Source: Sinorhizobium alkalisoli (GTDB taxonomy: Bacteria; Pseudomonadota; Alphaproteobacteria; Rhizobiales; Rhizobiaceae). From it: a stretch of DNA of 64,000 nt. This document shows positions 17,876-25,491 of the stretch, one piece after another. Positions within the stretch are counted from its first letter, which is position 1. Each line of letters starts with the position of its first letter. A program made the translations under genes and the position numbers. The stretch lies in assembly GCF_008932245.1 (NCBI RefSeq), contig NZ_CP034910.1, positions 1,488,001 to 1,552,000 on the forward strand, in the 5' to 3' direction. Under the pieces are notes generated by a model. The model made no database searches. It was not told the DNA's origin and saw only the letters and a list, made by a program, of their open reading frames with translations.

Positions 17876-17877
17876 CC

Positions 17878-19008
17878 ATGCGATTTCTGTTCTACACCCA
17901 TTCCCTGATTTCCGATTGGAACCATGGCAACGCCCATTTCTTGCGCGGCGTGATGCGCGAACTTCTCCGGCGCCGTCACGAAGCGACCGCTCTCGAACCC
18001 GGCGATTCCTGGAGCAGACGGAACCTGATCGACGATCAGGGGGTCGGCCCGATCATGGCGTTCCTCAAGAACTTTCCCGAGTTGAGGACCGCAATTTACG
18101 AAGATGATTTCGATCACGAGGCGGCGGTGAGTACCGCCGACGTCGTCGTGGTCCACGAATGGACTGATCCGAAGATCGTTAAACAACTCGGCCGGATCCG
18201 TCGTGAGGGCGGACGGTTCACGCTGGTCTTCCACGATACGCATCATCGTGCCGTCACGGCCAAAGCAGACATCGCCCGGCTTGACCTGTCGAACTACGAC
18301 CTCGTGCTGGCATTCGGCGAGGCACTGCGGGAGCGATATCTCCGTTCTGGCTGGGGGAGGCACGTCTACACGTGGCACGAGGCCGCCGACACGTCCCTGT
18401 TCCAGCCGCTGCCCGGCGTCGATAAGCGCGGCGATCTCGTCTGGATCGGCAATTGGGGCGACGAAGAGCGCAGCGCCGAGATTGTCTCGCTCTTTGTGGA
18501 GCCCGCGCGGGAATTGCAGCTCAAGGCGACGGTCCGTGGCGTCAGATACCCCGAGGCAGCCCTGGGGAAACTGCGCGAGGCGGGCATTGCCTATGGCGGT
18601 TGGATTGCGAATGCGGCAGTTCCCTGTGCCTTCGCCGAACACCGCGCGACGGTGCACATTCCACGACGCCCCTATGTCGGGGCGCTGCCGGGCATTCCGA
18701 CCATTCGCGTGTTCGAAGCGCTCGCCTGCGGCATTCCGCTGGTTTCGGCGCCTTGGGACGACGTGGAGGGCCTGTTCCGTTCCGGCAAGGATTTCGTCTT
18801 TGCTCGAGGCAGCGAGGAGATGAAGCGACTGTTGCGCCAGGTACTCCATGAGCCGGATTTCGCGCGAGAAATGGCGGCCTCTGGTCTTGCGACCATCCAC
18901 GCCCGCCATACCTGCGCCCACCGAGTCGACGAACTCCTTCGGATCGTAGCGCCCTACAGGCCGGGCAAGGCCGCGGCTCACACTGCGCGGGAGGAGGCGA
19001 CGCTATGA
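17878..19008 (+). CDS. CgeB-like glycosyltransferase (copy 1 of 3)
   Basis: A 376-residue protein starting MRFLFYTHSLISDWNHGNAH. Its C-terminal Glyco_trans_1_2-like domain (IPTIRVFEALACGIPLVSAP) relates it to CgeB-type transferases. The ATG at 17878 follows GGAG; a GTG at 17872 that overlaps the previous stop is an alternative. It is similar in plan to the next two genes (start motif, W-N-G/H-G-N, a DTHH or DxDxP segment, C-terminal FEAxxxG-x-P/C-L), which suggests tandem duplication and divergence. Confidence 0.8.
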   Translation: MRFLFYTHSLISDWNHGNAHFLRGVMRELLRRRHEATALEPGDSWSRRNLIDDQGVGPIMAFLKNFPELRTAIYEDDFDHEAAVSTADVVVVHEWTDPKIVKQLGRIRREGGRFTLVFHDTHHRAVTAKADIARLDLSNYDLVLAFGEALRERYLRSGWGRHVYTWHEAADTSLFQPLPGVDKRGDLVWIGNWGDEERSAEIVSLFVEPARELQLKATVRGVRYPEAALGKLREAGIAYGGWIANAAVPCAFAEHRATVHIPRRPYVGALPGIPTIRVFEALACGIPLVSAPWDDVEGLFRSGKDFVFARGSEEMKRLLRQVLHEPDFAREMAASGLATIHARHTCAHRVDELLRIVAPYRPGKAAAHTAREEATL

Positions 19009-20093
19009 GAATTGCATTCTACGGCTCCAGCCTCGTTTCAGCCTATTGGAACGGTGCTGCCACCTACTATCGAGGGCTGTTGCGGGCGCTTGCATCGCTT
19101 GGCTACGAGATCACATTCTACGAGCCGGATGTCTACGATCGGCAGAAACACCGGGACATCGACCCGCCGACATGGTGCCGCGTCGTCGTCTACGAGGGAT
19201 CGGTTGCCGCCATGAAGCGGGCCGCGGCTGAAGCGGCCGGCGCCGACATCGTCGTCAAGGCAAGCGGGGTGGGGTTCGAGGACGATCTGCTGCTCGAAGA
19301 GGTGTTGAGGGCGGCCAGGCCGACGGCGCTGAAAATCTTCTGGGACGTCGACGCACCCGCGACTCTGGCGGTGCTCAAGGCCGCTGAGGACCATCCGCTC
19401 CGGAGCGCACTCCCTTCGCTGGATCTCGTCTTGACCTATGGGGGAGGCGATCCCGTTGTCCGATCGTACCGGGCCATTGGGGCACGGGAATGTATTCCCG
19501 TCTACAATGCGCTCGACCCTGAGACCCACCACCCTGTGGCCCCGGAGCCCCGCTTTAACGCTGATCTCGCTTTCCTTGGCAACCGGTTGCCGGATCGGGA
19601 ATCACGCGTCGAAACCTTTTTCCTCGAGCCCGCGTCGAGGCTTCCAGAGCGCCACTTCCTGCTTGGAGGAGCAGGATGGCACGACAAGCCGCTGCCGGAG
19701 AGTGTGGCCTATATCGGTCATGTTCCGACCGCCGATCACAATGCCTTCAATGCAACCCCCAAAGCGGTCCTCAACATCTCGCGCTCCAGTATGGCGGCGA
19801 ATGGTTTCTCGCCGGCGACCCGCGTGTTCGAGGCGGCAGGCGCCGGAGCGTGTCTGATCACGGATGCCTGGGAGGGCATCGACCTTTTCCTGAAACCTCA
19901 AGAAGAGGTGCTGGTCGCCAGAGATGGCCGGGACGTTGCCGAACTGATGTGCAGCCTGACTGCGGGCCAGGCGAAGCAAATCGGGCAAAGGGCTCTCAGC
20001 CGCGTCCTCGGCGAGCACACCTATGCGCATCGCGCTTCGGAGGTGGACCAAACATTCCGCCGGTGGTTCAAGCGTCCGGAGGCCGCGGAATGA
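19005..20093 (+). CDS. CgeB-like glycosyltransferase (copy 2 of 3)
   Basis: A 362-residue paralogue starting MRIAFYGSSLVSAYWNGAAT. Conserved blocks include KIFWDVDAPATL, LVLTYGGGDPVV and FSPATRVFEAAGAGACLITD, the last being the donor-binding region of the Glyco_trans_1_2 family. It is joined to both neighbours by ATGA overlaps, so the three paralogues are made in fixed proportion. It probably adds another sugar to the same growing glycoconjugate, but neither donor nor acceptor is known. Confidence 0.8.
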   Translation: MRIAFYGSSLVSAYWNGAATYYRGLLRALASLGYEITFYEPDVYDRQKHRDIDPPTWCRVVVYEGSVAAMKRAAAEAAGADIVVKASGVGFEDDLLLEEVLRAARPTALKIFWDVDAPATLAVLKAAEDHPLRSALPSLDLVLTYGGGDPVVRSYRAIGARECIPVYNALDPETHHPVAPEPRFNADLAFLGNRLPDRESRVETFFLEPASRLPERHFLLGGAGWHDKPLPESVAYIGHVPTADHNAFNATPKAVLNISRSSMAANGFSPATRVFEAAGAGACLITDAWEGIDLFLKPQEEVLVARDGRDVAELMCSLTAGQAKQIGQRALSRVLGEHTYAHRASEVDQTFRRWFKRPEAAE

Positions 20094-21208
20094 GATGCGC
20101 CCTCGACATCGTCGTTCTCGGCCTCTCGCTTTCCTCCTCCTGGGGCAACGGCCACGCAACGACGTTCCGGGCACTGCTTCGCGGTGTCCACGCCGCGGGG
20201 CACCGAGTGACCTTCCTGGAGCGCGACGTTCCATGGTACGCCGCGCGCCGCGATTTGGCCGACCCGGATTTCTGCGACCTGATCTTCTACACCAGCGTCG
20301 ATGAACTGCTTGCCTGCCACGCGAACAGGCTGGCTGCGGCGGATGCCGTCGTCATCGGCTCCTACGTGCCACAGGGCGTCGAGGTGATCGACGCCGTCTC
20401 CCGTCTCCTGCCGAAGCGGCTTTGCTTTTACGACATCGACACGCCGGTGACGCTTTCGAAGCTGTCGCACGGCGACGAGGAATATCTGGCACGTCGCCAG
20501 ATACCAGTCTTCGACCTCTATTTTTCCTTCTCGGGAGGCGGGACGATTGCCCGGCTTCGTCAGGAGTTCGGGGCGAACCGTCCCCTGCCGCTCTATTGTG
20601 CCGTCGATCTCCAAGCGTACCGCAATAGCGGTGCGCGAACGACATGGGATCTCGGCTATCTCGGGACCTATAGCCCGGATCGGCAGCCCGCTCTCGAACG
20701 GCTGCTGATCGAACCGGCGCGGCAATTGCCGGAGAAGCGTTTCGTCGTCGCAGGGCCAAGCTATCCCGCGGACATCCGGTGGCCGGAGAATGTGGAGCGC
20801 ATAGAGCATCTACCTCCATCCGAGCACGCCGATTTCTACAGCCGCCAGCGCTTCACGCTAAACGTCACGCGCAGTGACATGATCGCAGCCGGCTGGTCGC
20901 CGAGCGTACGGCTCTTCGAGGCGGCGGCTTGCCGCACGCCCCTGATCAGCGACTGGTGGCAGGGCATTGAGAGCTTCTTCCCGCCCGGCGAAGCCCTTGT
21001 CATTGCGCGCACCGGCGGCGACGTCGTCACGGCACTGGTGGAACTGGACGATCGGCGACGTGAGGCGATTGCGGACGCCGCCTATCGACGTGTGGCCAGC
21101 GCGCACAGCGCTGAGGTGCGCGCGCGAGCCTTCGTCGAGGTAGTCGAAAACGTCCCGCCCAGGGGCGAGCTTCCGGCGACCCATTCCATGCGGCGGCTTC
21201 AGGCCTAA
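20090..21208 (+). CDS. CgeB-like glycosyltransferase (copy 3 of 3)
   Basis: A 372-residue paralogue starting MRCALDIVVLGLSLSSSWGN. Conserved blocks are CFYDIDTPVTLSKL, LYFSFSGGGTIARL, LGYLGTYSPDRQPALE and WSPSVRLFEAAACRTPLISD. The start ATG overlaps the stop of copy 2 (ATGA); the frame is open much further upstream, but that part only shadows copy 2. Copies 2 and 3 are closer to each other than to copy 1. It ends 21 nt before the UDP-xylose synthase-like gene. Confidence 0.8.
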   Translation: MRCALDIVVLGLSLSSSWGNGHATTFRALLRGVHAAGHRVTFLERDVPWYAARRDLADPDFCDLIFYTSVDELLACHANRLAAADAVVIGSYVPQGVEVIDAVSRLLPKRLCFYDIDTPVTLSKLSHGDEEYLARRQIPVFDLYFSFSGGGTIARLRQEFGANRPLPLYCAVDLQAYRNSGARTTWDLGYLGTYSPDRQPALERLLIEPARQLPEKRFVVAGPSYPADIRWPENVERIEHLPPSEHADFYSRQRFTLNVTRSDMIAAGWSPSVRLFEAAACRTPLISDWWQGIESFFPPGEALVIARTGGDVVTALVELDDRRREAIADAAYRRVASAHSAEVRARAFVEVVENVPPRGELPATHSMRRLQA

Positions 21209-21229
21209 CACCGAAAGGAGAACGGCCCA

Positions 21230-22270
21230 ATGGTAAAGCGAAACAGATTGAACGACGGAAAGGTCGTCCTGGTTGCCGGCGGCGCGGGTTTCGTCGGTTC
21301 GCACCTTTGCTCGGTGCTTGTCGACCGCGGCAATCGGGTGATCTGCCTCGACAGCTATCTCACTGGCTCTCCCGTCAACGTCAATGCTTTGCAGAGCAAT
21401 CCCTATTTCACGATGGTCGAGCAGGATGTCTGCGACGAAATCCAGATCGATGGCCCCATCGATCAGATCTATAACCTTGCATGCCCGGCCTCACCAAAAG
21501 ACTATCAGGCCGATCCGATCCACACGATGCTGACCAGCGTAACGGGAACGGGCAACCTGTTGCGGGCGGCGGCGCGCCATGGGGCGACCTTCCTGCAGGC
21601 CTCCACCAGCGAGATCTACGGTGATCCGGAGGAACACCCGCAACAGGAGGATTACTGGGGCCACGTCAACTGCACCGGGCCAAGAGCTTGTTATGACGAA
21701 GGCAAACGAGCAGCCGAGGCCCTGTGCTTCGACAGCCTGAGAGCCGGGAACGTGGATGCGAGGGTGGCACGTATCTTCAATACCTACGGGCCACATATGC
21801 GCCCGAACGATGGACGCATCGTCTCGAACTTCGTCGTTCAGGCGCTGAGCAACGAGCCGCTGACGGTCTATGGAAGCGGCGAGCAAACACGCTCCTTCTG
21901 CTATGTAACGGATCTCGTCGAGGGGCTAATCAGGCTCATGAACTGCGGTCCAAATCCGGGTGGAGCGGTCAATCTCGGCAATCCCGGCGAGTTCACGGTC
22001 AACGAGCTCGCCGAGCTGGTCCTGTCGAAGATCCGAACGACCTCGAGCATCGTCTATGCGCCGCTGCCCCAGGATGACCCCTCGCGCCGCCGTCCCGACA
22101 TCTCCCGCGCGAAGGCACTGCTCGGCTGGGAGCCGAGGGTACCGCTTACCGACGGCCTTTCCCATACGATCCGCTGGTTCCAGGCGGCACTTCCACAGCG
22201 TCGGCCCGCCCCACGCCGCAATCGCCGCGGCCAGCAGCCGCAAACGTCTGTTTCATCGCAGCCAGTCTGA
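21230..22270 (+). CDS. UDP-glucuronate decarboxylase (UDP-xylose synthase)-like SDR
   Basis: A 346-residue extended SDR with VAGGAGFVGSHLC, the UXS-typical YNLACPASPKDYQ, QASTSEIYGDPEEHPQ, the catalytic CYDEGKRAAE (Tyr-x3-Lys) and RIFNTYGPHMRPNDGRIV. These match UDP-xylose synthases, which make UDP-xylose from UDP-glucuronate. The ribosome site AAGGAG is clear. A basic C-terminal tail (about 30 residues) is unconserved. It probably supplies the donor for one or more of the upstream transferases. Confidence 0.87.
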   Translation: MVKRNRLNDGKVVLVAGGAGFVGSHLCSVLVDRGNRVICLDSYLTGSPVNVNALQSNPYFTMVEQDVCDEIQIDGPIDQIYNLACPASPKDYQADPIHTMLTSVTGTGNLLRAAARHGATFLQASTSEIYGDPEEHPQQEDYWGHVNCTGPRACYDEGKRAAEALCFDSLRAGNVDARVARIFNTYGPHMRPNDGRIVSNFVVQALSNEPLTVYGSGEQTRSFCYVTDLVEGLIRLMNCGPNPGGAVNLGNPGEFTVNELAELVLSKIRTTSSIVYAPLPQDDPSRRRPDISRAKALLGWEPRVPLTDGLSHTIRWFQAALPQRRPAPRRNRRGQQPQTSVSSQPV

Positions 22271-22272
22271 CG

Positions 22273-23043
22273 ATGTCGGAGGAGACGGAACGCATGGCGC
22301 TCAAGGAAGACATCGCGGCGCTCGGACCCTGGTTCCACAATATGCGTATCCAAGGCATCGAGACGTCGCCGAACCACTTTCTCGGCGATTATCCCGCCGT
22401 GAAATGGAATAGCTTCAAGCATGTGGTCCCGGAAGACCTCGCCGGCAGGAGTGTGCTCGACATCGGCTGCAACGCCGGCTTCTATGCACAGGAAATGAAG
22501 CGGCGCAATGCGGGGCGCGTGCTTGGTATCGATTCAGATCCGCATTATCTGCGGCAGGCGAAATTCGCCGCCGAACAGGCGGGAGTGGAGATCGAGTTCA
22601 GGCTCATGTCGGTCTACGACGTCGCCTCACTGCGCGAAAGATTCGACCTCGTCCTGTTCATGGGCGTTCTCTACCATCTTCGCCATCCGCTGCTCGCGCT
22701 CGATCTTCTTTACGAGCATGTCGTCGGGGAAAGCATGCTGTTCCAATGCATGCAGCGCGGCACGAGATCGGTGGCGCAGCTCGATCCCGACTACGATTTC
22801 AAGGAGTGGGGGATTTTCGATCGTCCGGACTATCCGAAGCTGTTCTTCGTGGAACATCGCTTCGCGGACGATCCGACCAACTGGTTCATTCCGAACCGGG
22901 CCTGCGTCGAAGCCATGCTGCGCAGTTCCGGCTTCGTTATCGAGGCCAATCCCGAACGGGAGGTTTATCTGGTGCGGCTCGGCGAGCGGCCCTACCTGGA
23001 TGAGCCGACATTGCGGGTGATCGGCGGCGCGGCACACCCGTAG
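22273..23043 (+). CDS. SAM-dependent methyltransferase (DUF1698/TIGR04290-like)
   Basis: A 256-residue methyltransferase with SAM motif I SVLDIGCNAGFYAQEMKRR, acidic motif LGIDSDPHYLRQA and DLVLFMGVLYHLRHPLLAL, matching the TIGR04290 family found in uncharacterised bacterial sugar loci. An aromatic C-terminal half (KLFFVEHRFADDPTNW) is also typical. It begins 2 nt after the previous stop and ends the operon. It may methylate a sugar or the finished glycoconjugate; the acceptor is unknown. Confidence 0.82.
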   Translation: MSEETERMALKEDIAALGPWFHNMRIQGIETSPNHFLGDYPAVKWNSFKHVVPEDLAGRSVLDIGCNAGFYAQEMKRRNAGRVLGIDSDPHYLRQAKFAAEQAGVEIEFRLMSVYDVASLRERFDLVLFMGVLYHLRHPLLALDLLYEHVVGESMLFQCMQRGTRSVAQLDPDYDFKEWGIFDRPDYPKLFFVEHRFADDPTNWFIPNRACVEAMLRSSGFVIEANPEREVYLVRLGERPYLDEPTLRVIGGAAHP

Positions 23044-23053
23044 GCGGGTGCGA

Positions 23054-23245
23054 TCAGCCGAAGCGGCGAAGCTGCTCCGCCTCCTGTTCAAGCAGCTCTG
23101 CCACTTCTTCGAGCGTCATATGAGTCGCGCAGAGATGGATCGCGCATTCGAGAAAACGCAATGAAGATCGACGCAGATAGAGTGCCTGCTCCGATGCGCT
23201 CAGTTCGGAAAGACGGTCCCTGGGATCGGGGCGTTGATCGGACAT
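23054..23245 (-). CDS. Small hypothetical protein, helical
   Basis: A 63-residue cytoplasmic protein of unknown function: an N-terminal DPRDRLSELSASEQALYLRR and an acidic C-terminal helix TLEEVAELLEQEAEQLRRFG. The ribosome site AAGGAG lies six bases before the ATG. It converges with the methyltransferase gene 10 nt away. No stress promoter match was found directly upstream. Confidence 0.6.
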   Translation of the reverse strand: MSDQRPDPRDRLSELSASEQALYLRRSSLRFLECAIHLCATHMTLEEVAELLEQEAEQLRRFG

Positions 23246-23292
23246 GGGGGGCTCCTTTCGATCCCGTATGCGCTGAGGCTATGTACGGCCGG

Positions 23293-23640
23293 TCACGGCA
23301 GTCCCGCGCTCCCGGCATACACCAATGCGCCGATCAGAAGCGCGAGGCCGGCAAGCGGCAACGCTATGATAAACCACTGCCGGGTCGATTTCGCCTTTTC
23401 CCCTTCGGAGAGCGGCCGCATCGCATCGGCATACTCGGTTGACGTGTCCACCGGGGTTCCGGAAAGCTGGTCGTTGCGCGCGTCTTGCGCAGCTTGCCGG
23501 GTGACGGGCACTCCGCCCGCTTCGTCATCGGTCTCAAGCGGCGCTGCTGATGGATCGAAGCCGCGCGTCTTGTCCCCGGTGCGTCCATGCTGGACGTCGC
23601 CGCGCACCTGCGCCGGATTCGTTCGAGGCTGTCTGGTCAT
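23293..23640 (-). CDS. Small membrane-anchored hypothetical protein
   Basis: A 115-residue protein: a long polar N-terminal region (MTRQPRTNPAQVRGDV...) and a single C-terminal membrane helix (WFIIALPLAGLALLIGALVY), a tail-anchored layout. Function unknown. The ATG at 23640 follows GGAG. A minus-strand EcfG-type promoter lies 26-50 nt upstream, so it is likely a stress-induced envelope protein. Confidence 0.65.
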   Translation of the reverse strand: MTRQPRTNPAQVRGDVQHGRTGDKTRGFDPSAAPLETDDEAGGVPVTRQAAQDARNDQLSGTPVDTSTEYADAMRPLSEGEKAKSTRQWFIIALPLAGLALLIGALVYAGSAGLP

Positions 23641-23665
23641 GCTCGCTCCTGTCTCCTCAAGCAAC

Positions 23666-23690
23666 AACCGGCTTTTGCACCCTTTGTTCC
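23666..23690 (-). promoter_or_regulatory. EcfG-type promoter for the tail-anchored small protein
   Basis: On the minus strand GGAAC (23690-23686) is followed after 16 nt by GGTT (23669-23666). Confidence 0.6.
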
Positions 23691-23743
23691 GGTGTATGCA
23701 GATTCCGCAAGAGTTAACCCACGGTCTTGCGGTCTGAACCTGC

Positions 23744-24523
23744 TTAGGTCATCCGCGAAAGCGTCATCATCAGCAGAAAGCCTGCAGCGTTGGCGATCGC
23801 GGCAGATTGCTGGAAGTGGTGCGCCTCCGCTTCCGGCACCAGATCGGTAATCGTCAGATAGAACATTCCACCCGTCCCCGCCGCAAAGAGGATGCCGATC
23901 ACTGTCTCTGAAAGGCCGCTCAGGAAGTACCAGCCTGCAAGCGCGGCAACGAATACAGCGAGGCCGATAAGCGAGGTCCAGCCGATGATGCGCCACTTTG
24001 CGTTCTTCTGCGTTTCGGACAGGCTCAACTCGCCGATACTCATTCCCTCGCTGAAGTTGTCGATGCAAATGGCGAGCGCCACGATGACGGCGGTCTTCGG
24101 TTCGAAGGCGGCTCCAATGCCAATGGTGATGCCTTCGATCACCTCCTCCGCGCTGGTGCCTCCGGCAAGGACGGAAACACCGCTTCCTCGTGGCCTCCTG
24201 CGCTTGTGCAGGCGGTCGACGGCCGGTTTCTCGTCTGCCGCATTCCCCGCCATATGCCAACGGTTTACGTATAGGTCGAGGCCGTAGACAGCCCCAAGGC
24301 CAATCAGGAAGCCAGCAACGATGAGCGGAACGGATGCCAGCTCCAACGACTTCGGCATCATTTCGAATGCGAAGGTGCCCATCAGGACGCCGGCGGCAAA
24401 GCCGACCGCGATCGAAAGGACGAGGCTCGACGGGCGGGTGACAATCGCGGCCAAACCGCCGAGCGGTGACGCAAGGGCGGCTGCAGCCGCCACGCCGAAG
24501 ATCATAAGGAGATCGTGATCCAT
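23744..24523 (-). CDS. ZIP family divalent metal transporter
   Basis: A 259-residue membrane protein with about eight helices. The metal-binding helices are recognisable: SAEEVIEGITIGIGAAFEP and AICIDNFSEGMSIGELSLSE, followed by TDLVPEAEAHH. A cytoplasmic loop rich in basic residues (HKRRRPRGSG) lies between helices 3 and 4. ZIP proteins usually move zinc, iron or manganese into the cytoplasm. The specific metal cannot be read here. It lies 16 nt downstream of a small membrane protein gene on the same strand and is probably co-transcribed with it. Confidence 0.85.
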   Translation of the reverse strand: MDHDLLMIFGVAAAAALASPLGGLAAIVTRPSSLVLSIAVGFAAGVLMGTFAFEMMPKSLELASVPLIVAGFLIGLGAVYGLDLYVNRWHMAGNAADEKPAVDRLHKRRRPRGSGVSVLAGGTSAEEVIEGITIGIGAAFEPKTAVIVALAICIDNFSEGMSIGELSLSETQKNAKWRIIGWTSLIGLAVFVAALAGWYFLSGLSETVIGILFAAGTGGMFYLTITDLVPEAEAHHFQQSAAIANAAGFLLMMTLSRMT

Positions 24524-24539
24524 CGATCACCCGCTAAAT

Positions 24540-24713
24540 TCAGCGCAACTTTCCCTCGGGCGAGCGGTCGTACAGCTCCTCGACTTTTTGGTTCTGCGCT
24601 TCCTTGTCGGCAGGCGGGAGCGGCTTCTGTCTCATGATCGCATAAACCACCGCGGCACCGAGCGCAAAAGCTCCGCCCGCGGTCGCCAGCAGCCACAGGT
24701 AATCCATCACCAT
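24540..24713 (-). CDS. Small single-helix membrane protein
   Basis: A 57-residue protein reading MVMDYLWLLATAGGAFALG then an N-terminal membrane helix and a short charged tail (PADKEAQNQKVEELYDRSPE). The ATG follows GGAGGGAAGGCT. It sits between the acidic small protein gene upstream and the ZIP transporter gene downstream, all on the minus strand with gaps of 16 nt, so the three probably form an operon. Function unknown. Confidence 0.6.
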   Translation of the reverse strand: MVMDYLWLLATAGGAFALGAAVVYAIMRQKPLPPADKEAQNQKVEELYDRSPEGKLR

Positions 24714-24729
24714 AGCCTTCCCTCCAGTT

Positions 24730-25014
24730 TCATTCGCTCCGCGGCGTCTTCACGTCGCCAAAGCGCACCTCTTCACGCTCGGGATTGTCGGCGATCGCCT
24801 CCTCCTCGTCGTCGCTCGGGAGAGCATCATCCGTGTCGATGTTGGCTTCATCGCGACTGCGAACCGGAGGAACCCGCCCCTGGTCCAGGGGCTCCGCCTC
24901 CTCCGTGTTCCGGGCGCTTTCGGGCACTTTCTCTTCCCATTCGGGAGAGAGTACATCCTCTTTGGCAGGACCGGGCTTTGCTCGCTCGTACTGTTCGGGG
25001 CTGTGTCTTGGCAT
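24730..25014 (-). CDS. Small acidic hypothetical protein
   Basis: A 94-residue, very hydrophilic and acidic protein (MPRHSPEQYERAKPGPAKED, later IDTDDALPSDDEEEAIADNP) with low-complexity character, probably intrinsically disordered. The start follows GGGAGAA. A weak stress-promoter-like match (GGAAC, N16, CTTT) lies on the minus strand at 25038-25062. It would be first of the operon ending with the ZIP transporter. Function unknown. Confidence 0.6.
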   Translation of the reverse strand: MPRHSPEQYERAKPGPAKEDVLSPEWEEKVPESARNTEEAEPLDQGRVPPVRSRDEANIDTDDALPSDDEEEAIADNPEREEVRFGDVKTPRSE

Positions 25015-25099
25015 CGGATTTCTCCCTTCGACAAGGGAAAGCCGAGATCCGCCATTTGTTCCGGCTTCAATCATGGTCGTGCCGCCGCGCATGCCGCAC

Positions 25100-25124
25100 G
25101 GAACAATTCCAACCTCTGGCGATT
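25100..25124 (+). promoter_or_regulatory. Weak EcfG-like promoter (GGAAC-N16-GATT)
   Basis: GGAAC at 25100-25104, 16 nt, GATT at 25121-25124; one base off the GTT core. The gene starts 33 nt downstream. Confidence 0.35.
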
Positions 25125-25156
25125 GAGTTGCCCAGGAACACACGGGATAGGAAAAC

Positions 25157-25480
25157 ATGCAGGAAGAGCTGAGGATATATCGGCTGTCGCCGCTCGCCGC
25201 ACTCGACGACCCGAACTGGCAAAATGCGACGTACCAAGGCGAAGTGATCGTCGCCGCTAGATCAAGTGGCGACGCGCGTATCGTCGCCGCGGAGGCGGAA
25301 CTCGACTTTCTCGAGATCGACGCCAAACCGGCGGAGGGAGTCACGACGGAAATGGCCAGCGCCTTTCGCAGCGACAAGCTCTACAGCGTCATAGAGGAGG
25401 GGCCGGCGCCAGTTGGATTGAAGCGCGGTGTGGTCGGCGGCACAGTCAGGGTCGACAACATCGTATCGACGCAACTCTAA
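25157..25480 (+). CDS. Small hypothetical protein
   Basis: A 107-residue soluble protein (MQEELRIYRLSPLAALDDPN, then EVIVAARSSGDARIVAAEAE and KLYSVIEEGPAPVGLKRGVV). Its good codon use and AGGA ribosome site support it as real. The repeated short beta-strand pattern suggests a compact fold. I recognise no function. It converges with the large fused gene at 25492. Confidence 0.65.
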   Translation: MQEELRIYRLSPLAALDDPNWQNATYQGEVIVAARSSGDARIVAAEAELDFLEIDAKPAEGVTTEMASAFRSDKLYSVIEEGPAPVGLKRGVVGGTVRVDNIVSTQL

Positions 25481-25491
25481 CGCGTTCGTTC

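Noticed and set aside
17827..18981. A 384-codon minus-strand frame over the first CgeB-like gene
   Set aside because: It is antisense to a gene with clear family motifs, and no ribosome site or domain is seen.
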